64,000 nucleotides of DNA from Glycine soja (Eukaryota; Streptophyta; Magnoliopsida; Fabales; Fabaceae): assembly GCF_004193775.1 (NCBI RefSeq), contig NW_021144018.1, positions 17,804 to 81,803 of the forward strand, read 5' to 3'. Shown piece by piece: positions 19,241 through 34,148 of this stretch. A model generated the notes under the pieces. The model saw only the letters and a program-made list of their open reading frames with translations, was not told the DNA's origin and did no database searches. Made by a program: the position numbers and the translations under genes. The stretch's first letter is position 1, and each line of letters begins with the position of its first letter.

Positions 19241-22200
19241 CTAGGCAATCCTCCATTCTCACCCTTTTTCGGAGCCCCATGAATGTTATTGCCTAGGCTG
19301 TTCTTGTGTCCTCCATTTTCGAGATTGGAGATGTGTTTCATGATTTCCTAAGTTAGGACCCTCAAGGCAATCCTCCATTCTCACCCTTATTCGGAGCCCC
19401 ATGAATGTTATTGCCTAGCGCTGTTCATGTGTCCTCCATTTTCGAGTTTGGAACTGTGTTTCATGATTGCCTAAGTGAGGACCCTCAAGGCAATCCTCCA
19501 TTCTCACCCTTTTTCGGAGCCCCATGAATGTTATTGCCTAGCGTTGTTCATGTGTCCTCCATTTTCGAGTTTGGAATTGTGTTTCATGATTGCCTAAGTG
19601 AGGACCCTCAAGGCAATCCTCCATTCTCACCCTTTTTCGGAGCCCCATGAATGTTATTGCCTAGCGTTGTTCATGTGTCCTCCATTTTGGAGTTTGGAGT
19701 TGTGATTCATGATTGCCTAAGTGAGGACCCTGAAGGCAATCCTCCATTCTCACCCTTTTTCGGAGCCCCATGAATCTTATTGCCTAGTGCTGTTCATGTG
19801 TCCTCCATTTTTTAGTTTGGAATTGTGTTTCATGATTGCCTAAGTGAGGACCCTCAAGGCAATCCTCCATTCTCACCCTTTTTCGGAGCCCCATGAATTT
19901 TATTGCCTAGCGTTGTTCATGTGTCCTCCATTTTGGAGTTTGGAGTTGTGTTTCATGATTGCCTAAGTGAGGACCCTGAAGGCAATCCTCCATTCTCACC
20001 CTTTTTCGGAGCCCCATGAATCTTATTGCCTAGCGTTGTTCATGTGTCCTCCATTTTTTAGTTTGGAGCTGTGTTTCATGATTGCCTAAGTGAGGACCCT
20101 GAAGGCAATCCTCCATTCTCACCCTTTTTCGGAGCCACATGAATATTATTGCCTAGTTATGTTCATGAGTCCTCCATTTTTGAGTTTGGAGCTGTGTTTA
20201 ATGATTGCCTAAGTGAGGACCCTCAAGGCAATCCTCCATTCTCACCCTTTTTCAGAGCCCCATGAATGTTATTGGCTAGCGTTGATCATGTGTCCTCCAT
20301 TTTGGAGTTTGGAGCTGTGTTTCATGATTTCCTAAGTGAGGACCCTCAAGGCAATCCTCCATTCTCAACCTTTTTCGGAGCCCCATGAATGTTATTGCCT
20401 AGTGCTGTTCATGTGTCCTCCATTTTCGAGATTGGAGCTGTGTTTCATGATTGCCTAAGTGAGGACCCTCAAGGCAATCCTCCATTCTCACCCTTTTTCG
20501 GAGCCCCATGAATGTTATTGCCTAGCGTTGTTCATGTGTCCTCCATTTTCGAGTTTGGAATTGTGTTTCATGATTGCCTAAGTGAGGACCCTCAAGGCAA
20601 TCCTCCATTCTCACCCTTTTGCGGAGCCCCATGAATCTTATTGCCTAGGGCTGTTCATGTGTCCTCCATTTTCGAGTTTGGAGATGTGTTTCATCATTGC
20701 CTAAGTGAGGAACCTCAAGGCAATCTTTCATTCTCACCCTTTTTCGGAGCCCCATGAATGTTATTGCCTAGGGCTGTTCATGTGTCCTCCACTTTCGAGA
20801 TTGGAGCTGTGTTTCATGATTTCCTAAGAGAGGACCCTCAAGGAAATCCTCCATTCTCACCCTTTTTCGGAGCCCCATGAATGTTATTGCCTAGGGCTGT
20901 TCATGTGTCCTCCACTTTCGAGATTGGAGCTGTGTTTCATGATTTCCTAAGTGAGGACCCTCAAGGCAATCCTCAATTCTCACCCTTTTTCGGAGCCCCA
21001 TGAATGTTATTGCCTAGCGCTGTTCATGTGTCCTCCATTTTCGAGATTGGCGCTGTGTTTCATGATTGCCTAAGTGAGGACCCTCAAGGCAATTCTCCAT
21101 TCTCACCCTTTTTCGGAGCCCCATGAATCTTATTGCCTAGGGCTGTTCATGTGTCCTCCATTTTCGAGTTTGGAGATGTGTTTCATCATTGCCTAAGTGA
21201 GGAACCTCAAGGCAATCTTTCATTCTCACCCTTTTTCGGAGCCCCATGAATGTTATTGCCTAGGGCTGTTCATGTGTCCTCCACTTTCGAGATTGGAGCT
21301 GTGTTTCATGATTTCCTAAGAGAGGACCCTCAAGGCAATCCTCCATTCTCACCCTTTTTCGGAGCCCCATGAATCTTATTGCCTAGTGCTGTTCATGTGT
21401 CCTCCATTTTGGAGTTTGGAGCTGTGTTTCATGATTGCCTAAGTGAGGACCCTCAAGGAAATCCTCCATTCTCACCCTTTTTCGGAGCCCCATGAATGTT
21501 ATTGCCTAGGGCTGTTCATGTGTCCTCCACTTTCGAGATTGGAGCTGTGTTTCATGATTTCCTAAGTGAGGACCCTCAAGGCAATCCTCAATTCTCACCC
21601 TTTTTCGGAGCCCCATGAATGTTATTGCCTAGCGCTGTTCATGTGTCCTCCATTTTCGAGATTGGAGCTGTGTTTCATGATTGCCTAAGTGAGGACCCTC
21701 AAGGCAATCCTCAATTCTCACCCTTTTTCGGAGCCCCATGAATGTTATTGCCTAGCGCTGTTCATGTGTCCTCCATTTTCGAGATTGGAGCTGTGTTTCA
21801 TGATTGCCTAAGTGAGGACCCTCAAGCCAATTCTCCATTCTCACCCTTTTTCGGAGCCCCATGAATGTTATTGCCTAGCGTTGTTCATGTGTCCTCCATT
21901 TTCGAGTTTGGAATTGTGTTTCATGATTGCCTAAGTGAGGACCCTCAAGGCAATCCTCCATTCTCACCCTTTTTCGGAGCCCCATGAATCTTATTGCCTA
22001 GGGCTGTTCATGTGTCCTCCATTTACGAGTTTGGAGCTGTGTTTCATCATTGCCTAAGTGAGGAACCTCAAGGCAATCCTTCATTCTCACCCTTTTTCGG
22101 AGCCCCATGAATGTTATTGCCTAGGGCTGTTCATGTGTCCTCCACTTTCGAGATTGGAGCTGTGTTTCATCATTGCCTAAGTGAGGAACCTCAAGGCAAT

Positions 22201-25200
22201 CCTTCATTCTCACCCTTTTTCGGAGCCCCATGAATGTTATTACCTAGGGCTGTTCATGTGTCCTCCACTTTCGAGATTGGAGCTGTGTTTCATGATTTCC
22301 TAAGTGAGGACCCTCAAGGCAATCCTCCATTTCCACCCTTTTTCGGAGTCCCATGAATGTTATTGCCTAGGGCTGTTCATGTGTCCTCCACTTTCGAGAT
22401 TGGAACTGTGTTTCATGATTGCCTAAGTGAGGACACTCAAGGCAATCCTCCATTCTCACCCTTTTTCGGAGCCCCATGAATGTTATTGCCTTGGGCTGTT
22501 CATGTGTCCTCCATTTTCGAGATTGGAGCTGTGTTTCATGATTTCCTAAGTGAGGACCCTCAAGGCAATCCTCCATTCTCAACCTTTTTCGGAGCCCCAT
22601 GAATGTTATTGCCTAGTGCTGTTCATGTGTCCTCCATTTTCGAGATTGGAGCTGTGTTTCATGATTGCCTAAGTGAGGACCCTCAAGGCAATCCTCCATT
22701 CTCACCCTTTTTCGGAGCCCCATGAATGTTATTGCCTAGCGTTGTTCATGTGTCCTCCATTTTCGAGTTTGGAATTGTGTTTCATGATTGCCTAAGTGAG
22801 GACCCTCAAGGCAATCCTCCATTCTCACCCTTTTTCGGAGCCCCATGAATGTTATTGCCTAGGGCTGTTCATGTGTCCTCCATTTTCGAGTTTGGAGATG
22901 TGTTTCATCATTGCCTAAGTGAGGACCTCAAGGCAATCTTTCATTCTCACCCTTTTTCGGAGCCCCATGAATGTTATTGCCTAGGGCTGTTCATGTGTCC
23001 TCCACTTTCGAGATTGGAGCTGTGTTTCATGATTTCCTAAGTGAGGACCCTCAAGGCAATCCTCCATTCTCACCCTTTTTCGGAGCCCCATGAATGTTAT
23101 TGCCTAGTGCTGTTCATGTGTCCTCCATTTTGGAGTTTGGAGCTGTGTTTCATGATTGCCTAAGTGAGGACCCTCAAGGCAATCCTCCATTCTCACCCTT
23201 TTTCGGAGCCCCATGAATGTTATTGCCTAGGGCTGTTCATGTGTCCTCCACTTTCGAGATTGGAGCTGTGTTTCATGATTCCTAAGTGAGGACCCTCAAG
23301 GCAATCCTCAATTCTCACCCTTTTTCGGAGCCCCATGAATGTTATTGCCTAGCGCTGTTCATGTGTCCTCCATTTTCGAGATTGGAGCTGTGTTTCATGA
23401 TTGCCTAAGTGAGGACCCTCAAGGCAATCCTCAATTCTCACCCTTTTTCGGAGCCCCATGAATGTTATTGCCTAGCGCTGTTCATGTGTCCTCCATTTTC
23501 GAGATTGGAGCTGTGTTTCATGATTGCCTAAGTGAGGACCCTCAAGGCAATTCTCCATTCTCACCCTTTTTCGGAGCCCCATGAATGTTATTGCCTAGCG
23601 TTGTTCATGTGTCCTCCATTTTCGAGTTTGGAATTGTGTTTCATGATTGCCTAAGTGAGGACCCTCAAGGCAATCCTCCATTCTCACCCTTTTTCGGAGC
23701 CCCATGAATCTTATTGCCTAGGGCTGTTCATGTGTCCTCCATTTACGAGTTTGGAGCTGTGTTTCATCATTGCCTAAGTGAGGAACCTCAAGGCAATCCT
23801 TCATTCTCACCCTTTTTCGGAGCCCCATGAATGTTATTACCTAGGGCTGTTCATGTGTCCTCCACTTTCGAGATTGGAGCTGTGTTTCATGATTGCCTAA
23901 GTGAGGACCCTCAAGGCAATCCTCCATTCTCACCCTTTTTTGGAGCCCCATGAATGATATTGCCTAGCGCTGTTCATGTGTTCTCCATTTTCGAGTTTGG
24001 AGCTGTGTTTCATGATTGCCTATGTGAGGACCCTCAAGGCAATCCTCCATTCTCAACCCTTTTCGGAGCCCCATGAATCTTATTGCCTAGGGCTGTTCAT
24101 GTGTCCTCCATTTTCGAGTTTGGAGATGTGTTTCATCATTGCCTAAGTGAGGAACCTCAAGGCAATCCTTCATTCTCACCCTTTTTCGGAGCCCCATGAA
24201 TGTTATTGCCTAGGGCTGTTCATGTGTCCTCCACTTTCGAGATTGGAGCTGTGTTTCATGATTGCCTAAGTGAGGACCCTCAAGGCAATCCTCCATTCTC
24301 ACCCTTTTTTGGAGCCCCATGAATGATATTGCCTAGCGCTGTTCATGTGTTCTCCATTTTCGAGTTTGGAGCTGTGTTTCATGATTGCCTATGTGAGGAC
24401 CCTCAAGGCAATCCTCCATTCTCAACCCTTTTCGGAGCCCCATGAATGTTATTGCCTAGGGCTGTTCATGTGTCCTCCACTTTCGAGATTGGAGTTGTGT
24501 TTCATGATTTCCTTAGTGAGGACCCTCAAGGCAATCCTCCATTCTCACCCTTTTTCGGAGCCCCATGAATGTTATTGCCTAGCGCTGTTCATGTGTCCTC
24601 CATTTTCGAGATTGGAGCTGTGTTTCATGATTGCCTAAGTTAGGACCCTCAAGGCAATCCTCCATTCTCACCCTTTTTCGGAGCCCCATGAATCTTATTG
24701 CCTAGCGCTGTTCATGTGTCCTCCATTTTCGAGTTTGGAGCTGTGTTTCATGATTGCCTAAGTGAGGAACCTCAAGGCAATCCTTCATTCTCACCCTTTT
24801 TCGGAGCCCCATGAATGTTATTGCCTAGGGCTGTTCATGTGTCCTCCACTGTCGAGATTGGAGCTGTGTTTCATGATTTCCTAAGTGAGGACCCTCAAGG
24901 CAATCCTCAATTCTCACCCTTTTTCGGAGCCCCATGAATGTTATTGCCTAGCGCTGTTCATGTGTCCTCCATTTTCGAGATTGGAGTTGTGTTTCATGAT
25001 TGCCTAAGTGAGGACCCTCAAGGCAATCCTCCATTCTCACCCTTTTTCGGAGCCCCATGAATGTTATTGCCTAGCGTTGTTCATGTGTCCTCCATTTTCG
25101 AGTTTGGAATTGTGTTTCATGATTGCCTAAGTGAGGACCCTCATGGCAATCCTCCATTCTCACCCTTTTTCGGAGCCCCATGAATCTTATTGCCTAGGGC

Positions 25201-27154
25201 TGTTCATGTGTCCTCCATTTTCGAGTTTGGAGGTGTGTTTCATCATTGCCTAAGTGAGGAACCTCAAGGCAATCCTACATTCTCACCCTTTTTCGGAGCC
25301 CCATGAATGTTATTGCCTAGGGCTGTTCATGTGTCCTCCACTTTCGAGATTGGAGCTGTGTTTCATGATTTCCTAAGTGAGGACCCTCAAGGCAATCCTC
25401 CATTCTCACCCTTTTTCGGAGCCCCATGAATGTTATTGCCTAGCATTGTTCATGTGTCCTCCATTTTCGAGTTTGGAATTGTGTTTCATGATTGCCTAAG
25501 TGAGGACCCTCAAGGCAATCCTCCATTCTCACCCTTTTTCGGAGCCCCATGAATGTTATTGCCTAGCGCTGTTCATGTGTCCTCCATTTTCGAGATTGGA
25601 GCTGTGTTTCATGATTGCCTAAGTTAGGACCCTCAAGGCAATCCTCCATTCTCACCCTTTTTCGGAGCCCCATGAATCTTATTGCCTAGCGCTGTTCATG
25701 TGTCCTCCATTTTCGAGTTTGGAGCTGTGTTTCATGATTGCCTAAGTGAGGACCTCAAGGCAATCCTTCATTCTCACCCTTTTTCGGAGCCCCATGAATG
25801 TTATTGCCTAGGGCTGTTCATGTGTCCTCCACTTTCGAGATTGGAGCTGTGTTTCATGATTTCCTAAGTGAGGACCCTCAAGGCAATCCTCCATTCTCAC
25901 CCTTTTTCGGAGCCCCATGAATGTTATTGCCTAGCGCTGTTCATGTGTCCTCCATTTTCGAGATTGGAGTTGTGTTTCATGATTGCCTAAGTGAGGACCC
26001 TCAAGGCAATCCTCCATTCTCACCCTTTTTCGGAGCCCCATGAATGTTATTGCCTAGCGTTGTTCATGTGTCCTCCATTTTCGAGTTTGGAATTGTGTTT
26101 CATGATTGCCTAAGTGAGGACCCTCATGGCAATCCTCCATTCTCACCCTTTTTCGGAGCCCCATGAATCTTATTGCCTAGGGCTGTTCATGTGTCCTCCA
26201 TTTTCGAGTTTGGAGTTGTGTTTCATCATTGCCTAAGTGAGGAACCTCAAGGCAATCCTTCATTCTCACCCTTTTTCGGAGCCCCATGAATGTTATTGCC
26301 TAGGGCTGTTCATGTGTCCTCCACTTTCGAGATTGGAGCTGTGTTTCATGATTTCCTAAGTGAGGACCCTCAAGGCAATCCTTAATTCTCACCCTTTTTC
26401 GGAGCCCCATGAATGTTATTGCCTAGCGCTGTTCATGTGTCCTCCATTTTCGAGATTGGAGTTGTGTTTCATGATTGCCTAAGTGAGGACCCTCAAGGCA
26501 ATCCTCCATTCTCACCCTTTTTCGGAGCCCCATGAATGTTATTGCCTGGCATTGTTCATGTGTCCTCCATTTTCGAGTTTGGAATTGTGTTTCATGATTG
26601 CCTAAGTGAGGACCCTCAAGGCAATCCTCCATTCTCACCCTTTTTCGGAGCCCCATGAATCTTATTGCCTAGGGCTATTCATGTGTCCTCCATTTTCGAG
26701 TTTGGAGCTGTGTTTCATCATTGCCTAAGTGAGGAACCTCAAGGCAATCCTCCATTCTCAACCTTTTTCGGAGCCCCATGAATGTTATTGCCTAGGGCTG
26801 TTCATGTGTCCTCCACTTTCGAGATTGGAGCTGTGTTTCATGATTTCCTAAGTGAGGACCCTCAAGGAAATCCTCCATTCTCACCCTTTTTCGGAGCCCC
26901 ATGAATGTTATTGCCTAGCGCTGTTCTTGTGTCCTCCATTTTCGAGATTGGAGCTGTGTTTCATGATTTCCTAAGTTAGGACCCTCAAGGCAATCCTCCA
27001 TTCTCACCCCTTTTCGGAGCCCCATGAATGTTATTGCCTAGCGCTGTTCTTGTGTCCTCCATTTTCGAGATTGGAGCTGTGTTTCATGATTTCCTAAGTT
27101 AGGACCCTCAAGGCAATCCTCCATTCTCACCCCTTTTCGGAGCCCCATGAATGT

Positions 27155-30100
27155 TATTGCCTGGCGTTGTTCATGTGTCCTCCATTTTCGAGTTTGGAAT
27201 TGTGTTTCATGATTGCCTAAGTGAGGACCCTCATGGCAATCCTCCATTCTCACCCTTTTTCGGAGCCCCATGAATCTTATTCCCTAGCGCTGTTCATGTG
27301 TCCTCCATTTTCGAGTTTGGAGCTGTGTTTCATGTTTGCCTAAGTGAGGACCCTCAAGGCAATCCTCCATTCTCACCCTTTTTAGGAGCCCCATGAATGT
27401 TATTGCCTAGCGTTGTTCATGTGTCCTCCATTTTGGAGTTTGGAGCTGTGTTTCATGATTGCCTAAGTGAGAACCCTCAAGGCAATCCTCCATTCTCACC
27501 CTTTTTCGGAGCCCCATGAATGTTATTGCCTAGCGTTGTTCATGTGTCCTCCATTTTCGAGTTTGGAATTGTGTTTCATGATTGCCTAAGTGAGGACCCT
27601 CAAGGCAATCCTCCATTCTCACCCTTTTTCGGAGCCCCATGAATGTTATTGCCTAGCGCTGTTCATGTGTCCTCCATTTTCGAGTTTGGAGCTGTGTTTC
27701 ATCATTGCCTAAGTGAGGAACCTCAAGGCAATCCTTCATTCTCAACCTTTTTCGGAGCCCCATGAATCTTATTGCCTAGCGCTGTTCATGTGTCCTCCAT
27801 TTTCGAGTTTGGAGCTGTGTTTCATGATTGCCTAAGTGAGGACCCTTAAGACAATCGTCCATTCTCACCCTTTTTTGGAGCCCCATGAATGTTATTGCCT
27901 AGCGCTGTTCATGTGTCCTCCATTTTCGAGTTTGGAGCTGTGTTTCATGATTGCCTAAGTGAGGACCCACAAGGCAATCCTCCATTCTCACCCTTTTTCG
28001 GAGCCCCATGAATGTTATTGCCAGGGCTGTTCATGTGTCCTCCACTTTCGAGATTGGAGCTGTGTTTCATGATTTCCTAAGTGAGGACCCTCAAGGCAAT
28101 CCTCCATTCTCACCCTTTTTCGGAGCCCTATGAATGTTATTGCCTAGCGATGTTCATGTGTCCTCCATTTTCGAGTTTGGAGCTGTGTTTCATGATTGCC
28201 TAAGTGAGGACCCTCACGGCAATCCTTCATTCTCACCCTTTTTCGGAGGCCCATGAATGTTATTGCCTAGCGCTATTCATGTGTCCTCCATTTTCGAGAT
28301 TGGAGCTGTGTTTCATGATTTCCTAAGTGAGGACCCTCAAGGCAATCCTCCATTCTCACCCTTTTTCGAAGCCCCATGAATCTTATTGCCTAGCGCTGTT
28401 CATGTGTCCTCCATTTTCGAGTTTGGATCTGTCTATCATGATCGCCTAAGTGAGGACCCTCAAGGCAATCCTCCATTGTCACCCTTTTTGGAGCCCCATG
28501 AATGTTATTACCTAGCGCTGTTCATGTATCCTCCATTTTCGAGTTTGGAGTTGTGTTTCATGATTGCCTAAGTGAGGACCCTCAAGGCAATCCTCCATTC
28601 TCACCCTTTTTCGGAGCCCCATGAATGTTATTGCCTAGGGTCGTTCATGTGTCCTCCACTTTCGAGATTGGAGCTGTGTTTCATTATTTCCTAAGTGAGG
28701 ACCCTCAAGGCAATCCTCCATTCTCACCCTTTTTCGGAGCCCCATGAATGTTATTGCCTAGCGTTGTTCATGTGTCCTCCATTTTCAAGTTTGGAATTGT
28801 GTTTCATGATTGCCTAAGTGAGGACCCTCAAGGCAATCCTCCATTCTCACCCTTTTTCGGAGCCCCATGAATCTTATTGCCTAGCGCTGTTCATGTGTCC
28901 TCCATTTTCGAGTTTGGAGCTGTGTTTCATCATTGCTTAAGTGAGGAACCTCAAGGCAATCCTTCATTCTCAACCTTTTTCGGAGCCCCATGAATGTTAT
29001 TGCCTGGCGTTGTTCATGTGTCCTCCATTTTCGAGTTTGGAATTGTGTTTCATGATTGCCTAAGTGAGGACCCTCATGGCAATCCTCCATTCTCACCCTT
29101 TTTCGGAGCCCCATGAATCTTATTCCCTAGCGCTGTTCATGTGTCCTCCATTTTCGAGTTTGGAGCTGTGTTTCATGTTTGCCTAAGTGAGGACCCTCAA
29201 GGCAATCCTCCATTCTCACCCTTTTTAGGAGCCCCATGAATGTTATTGCCTAGCGTTGTTCATGTGTCCTCCATTTTGGAGTTTGGAGCTGTGTTTCATG
29301 ATTGCCTAAGTGAGAACCCTCAAGGCAATCCTCCATTCTCACCCTTTTTCGGAGCCCCATGAATGTTATTGCCTAGCGTTGTTCATGTGTCCTCCATTTT
29401 CAAGTTTGGAATTGTGTTTCATGATTGCCTAAGTGAGGACCCTCAAGGCAATCCTCCATTCTCACCCTTTTTCGGAGCCCCATGAATCTTATTGCCTAGC
29501 GCTGTTCATGTGTCCTCCATTTTCGAGTTTGGAGCTGTGTTTCATCATTGCTTAAGTGAGGAACCTCAAGGCAATCCTTCATTCTCAACCTTTTTCGGAG
29601 CCCCATGAATCTTATTGCCTAGCGCTGTTCATGTGTCCTCCATTTTCGAGTTTGGAGCTGTGTTTCATGATTGCCTAAGTGAGGACCCTTAAGACAATCG
29701 TCCATTCTCACCCTTTTTTGGAGCCCCATGAATGTTATTGCCTAGCGCTGTTCATGTGTCCTCCATTTTCGAGTTTGGAGCTGTGTTTCATGATTGCCTA
29801 AGTGAGGACCCACAAGGCAATCCTCCATTCTCACCCTTTTTCGGAGCCCCATGAATGTTATTGCCAGGGCTGTTCATGTGTCCTCCACTTTCGAGATTGG
29901 AGCTGTGTTTCATGATTTCCTAAGTGAGGACCCTCAAGGCAATCCTCCATTCTCACCCTTTTTCGGAGCCCTATGAATGTTATTGCCTAGCGATGTTCAT
30001 GTGTCCTCCATTTTCGAGTTTGGAGCTGTGTTTCATGATTGCCTAAGTGAGGACCCTCACGGCAATCCTTCATTCTCACCCTTTTTCGGAGGCCCATGAA

Positions 30101-31840
30101 TGTTATTGCCTAGCGCTATTCATGTGTCCTCCATTTTCGAGATTGGAGCTGTGTTTCATGATTTCCTAAGTGAGGACCCTCAAGGCAATCCTCCATTCTC
30201 ACCCTTTTTCGAAGCCCCATGAATCTTATTGCCTAGCGCTGTTCATGTGTCCTCCATTTTCGAGTTTGGATCTGTGTTTCATGATTGCCTAAATGAGGAC
30301 CCTCAAGGCAATCCTCCATTGTCACCCTTTTTTGGAGCCCCATGAATGTTATTACCTAGCGCTGTTCATGTATCCTCCATTTTCGAGTTTGGAGTTGTGT
30401 TTCATGATTGCCTAAGTGAGGACCCTCAAGGCAATCCTCCATTCTCACCCTTTTTCGGAGCCCCATGAATGTTATTGCCTAGGGTCGTTCATGTGTCCTC
30501 CACTTTCGAGATTGGAGCTGTGTTTCATTATTTCCTAAGTGAGGACCCTCAAGGCAATCCTCCATTCTCACCCTTTTTCGGAGCCCCATGAATGTTATTG
30601 CCTAGCGTTGTTCATGTGTCCTCCATTTTCAAGTTTGGAATTGTGTTTCATGATTGCCTAAGTGAGGACCCTCAAGGCAATCCTCCATTCTCACCCTTTT
30701 TCGGAGCCCCATGAATCTTATTGCCTAGCGCTGTTCATGTGTCCTCCATTTTCGAGTTTGGAGCTGTGTTTCATCATTGCTTAAGTGAGGAACCTCAAGG
30801 CAATCCTTCATTCTCAACCTTTTTCGGAGCCCCATGAATCTTATTGCCTAGCGCTGTTCATGTGTCCTCCATTTTCGAGTTTGGAGCTGTGTTTCATGAT
30901 TGCCTAAGTGAGGACCCTTAAGACAATCCTCCATTTTCACCCTTTTTTGGAGCCCCATGAATGTTATTGCCTAGCGCTGTTCATGTGTCCTCCATTTTCG
31001 AGTTTGGAGCTGTGTTTCATGATTGCCTAAGTGAGGACCCACAAGGCAATCCTCCATTCTCACCCTTTTTCGGAGCCCCATGAATGTTATTGCCAGGGCT
31101 GTTCATGTGTCCTCCACTTTCGAGATTGGAGCTGTGTTTCATGATTTCCTAAGTGAGGACCCTCAAGGCAATCCTCCATTCTCACCCTTTTTCGGAGCCC
31201 TATGAATGTTATTGCCTAGCGATGTTCATGTGTCCTCCATTTTCGAGTTTGGAGCTGTGTTTCATGATTGCCTAAGTGAGGACCCTCACGGCAATCCTTC
31301 ATTCTCACCCTTTTTCGGAGGCCCATGAATGTTATTGCCTAGCGCTATTCATGTGTCCTCCATTTTCGAGATTGGAGCTGTGTTTCATGATTTCCTAAGT
31401 GAGGACCCTCAAGGCAATCCTCCATTCTCACCCTTTTTCGAAGCCCCATGAATCTTGTTGCCTAGCGCTGTTCATGTGTCCTCCATTTTCGAGTTTGGAT
31501 CTGTGTTTCATGATTGCCTAAATGAGGACCCTCAAGGCAATCCTCCATTGTCACCCTTTTTTGGAGCCCCATGAATGTTATTACCTAGCGCTGTTCATGT
31601 ATCCTCCATTTTCGAGTTTGGAGTTGTGTTTCATGATTGCCTAAGTGAGGACCCTCAAGGCAATCCTCCATTCTCACCCTTTTTCGGAGCCCCATGAATG
31701 TTATTGCCTAGGGTCGTTCATGTGTCCTCCACTTTCGAGATTGGAGCTGTGTTTCATTATTTCCTAAGTGAGGACCCTCAAGGCAATCCTCCATTCTCAC
31801 CCTTTTTCGGAGCCCCATGAATGTTATTGCCTAGCGTTGT
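27155..31840 (+). repeat. Higher-order repeats in the satellite, 1,843 bp and 1,229 bp
   Basis: Marker variants recur in fixed order. CCTGGCGTTG is at 27160 and 29003; ATTCCCTAGCGC at 27279 and 29122; TTGCCAGGGC (a 2-bp deletion) at 28018, 29861 and 31090; GGGTCGTTCATG near 28639, 30482 and 31711. Offsets are 1,843-1,844 bp (15 monomers less 1-2 bp) and 1,229 bp (10 monomers less 1 bp). The shared indels show block copying, not independent mutation. A 615-bp shift (28786 to 29401) is also present. Confidence 0.88.
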
Positions 31841-34148
31841 TCATGTGTCCTCCATATTCGAGATTGGAGCTGTGTTTCATGATTTCCTAAGTGAGGACCC
31901 TCAAGGCAATCCTCCATTCTCACCCTTTTTCGGAGCCCCATGAATGTTATTGCCTAGCGCTGTTCATGTGTCCTCCATTTTCGAGTTTTTAGCTGTGTTT
32001 CATGATTGCCTAAGTCAGGACCCTCAAGGCAATCCTCCATTCTCACCCTTTTTCGGAGCCCCATGAATGTTATTGGCTAGGGCTGTTCATGTGTCCTCCA
32101 TTTTCGAGTTTGGAGCTATGTTTCATGATTGCCTAAGTGAGGACCCTAAAGGCAATCCTCCATTCTCACCCTTTTTCGGAGCCCCATGAATGTTCTTGCC
32201 TAGGACTGTTCATGTGTCCTCCACTTTCGAGATTGGAGCTGTGTTTCATGATTGCCTAAGTGAGGACCCTCAAGGCAATCCTCCATTTCCACCCTTTTTC
32301 GGAGCCCCATGAATGTTATTGCCTAGGGCTGTTCATGTGTCCTCCAGTTTCGAGTTTGGAGCTATGTTTCATGATTGCCTAAGTGAGGACCCTAAAGGCA
32401 ATCCTCCATTCTCACCCTTTTTCGGAGCCCCATGAATGTTCTTGCCTAGGACTGTTCATGTGTCCTCCACTTTCGAGATTGGAGCTGTGTTTCATGATTG
32501 CCTAAGTGAGGACCCTCAAAGCAATCCTCCATTCTCACCCTTTTTCGGAGCCGCATGAATGTTATTGCCTGGCGCTGTTCATGTGTCCTCCACTTTCGAG
32601 TTTGGAGCTGTGTTTCATGATTGCCTAAGTGAGGACCCTCAAGGCAATCCTTCATACTCACCCTTTTTCGGAGCCCCATGAATCTTATTGCCTAGCACTA
32701 GTCATGTGTCCTCCATTTTTGAGTTTGGAGCTGTGTTTCATTATCCCCTAAGTGAGGACCCTCAAGGCAATCCTCCATTTCCACCCTTTTTCGGAGTCCC
32801 ATGAATGTTATTGCCTGGGGCTGTTCATGTGTCCTCCACTTTCGAGATTGGAGCTGTGTTTCATGATTGCCTACGTGAGGACCCTCAAAGCAATCCTCCA
32901 TTCTCACCCTTTTTCGGAGCCCCATGAATGTTATTGCCTAGCGCTGTTCATGTGTCCTCCACTTTCGAGTTTGGAGCTGTGTTTCATGATTGCCTAAGTG
33001 AGGACCCTCAAGGCAATCCTTCATACTCACCCTTTTTCGGAGCCCCATGAATCTTATTGCCTAGCACTAGTCATGTGTCCTCCATTTTCGAGTTTGGAGC
33101 TGTGTTTCATTATCCCCTAAGTGAGGACCCTCAAGGCAATCCTCCATTTCCACCCTTTTTCGGAGTCCCATGAATGTTATTGCCTAGGGCTGTTCATGTG
33201 TCCTCCACTTTCGAGATTGGAGTTGTGTTTCATGATTGCCTATGTGAGGACCCTCGAGGCAATCCTCCATTCTCACCCTTTTTCGGAGCCCCATGAATGT
33301 TATTGCCTAGCGTTGTTCATGTGTCCTCCACTTTCGAGTTTGGAGTTGTGTTTCATTATCCCCTAAGTGAGGACCCTCAAGGCAATCCTCCATTCTCACC
33401 CTTTTTCGGAGCCCATGAATGTTATTGCCTAGGGCTGTTCATGTGTCCTCCACTTTCGAGATTGGAGCTGTGTTTCATGATTGCCTAAGTGAGGACCCTC
33501 AAGGCAATCCTCCATTTCCACCCTTTTTCGGAGTCCCATGAATGTTATTGCCTAGGGCTGTTCATGTGTCCTCCACTTTCGAGATTGGAGCTGTGTTTCA
33601 TGATTGCCTAAGTGAGGACCCTCAAGGCAATCCTTCATACTCACCCTTTTTCGGAGCCCCATGAATCTTATTGCCTAGCACTAGTCATGTGTCCTCCATT
33701 TTCGAGTTTGGAGTTGTGTTTCATTATCCCCTAAGTGAGGACCCTCAAGGCAATCCTCCATTCTCACCCTTTTTCGGAGCCCATGAATGTTATTGCCTAG
33801 GGCTGTTCATGTGTCCTCCACTTTCAAGATTGGAGCTGTGTTTCATGATTGCCTAAGTGAGGACCCTCATGGCAATCCTCCATTCTCACCCGTTTTCGGA
33901 GCCCCATGAATTTTATTTCCTAGCGCTGTTCAGGTGTCCTCCATTTTCGAGTTGGGAGTTGTGTTTCATGATTGCCTAAGTGAGGATCCTCAAGGCAATC
34001 CTCCATTCTCACCTTTTTTCGGAGCCCCATGAATGGTATTTCCTAGCACTGTTCATCTGTCCTCCACTTTCGAGTTGCGAGTTGTGTTTCATGATTGCCT
34101 AAGTGAGGACCCTCAAGGAAATCCTCCATTCTCACCATTTCTCAGAGC

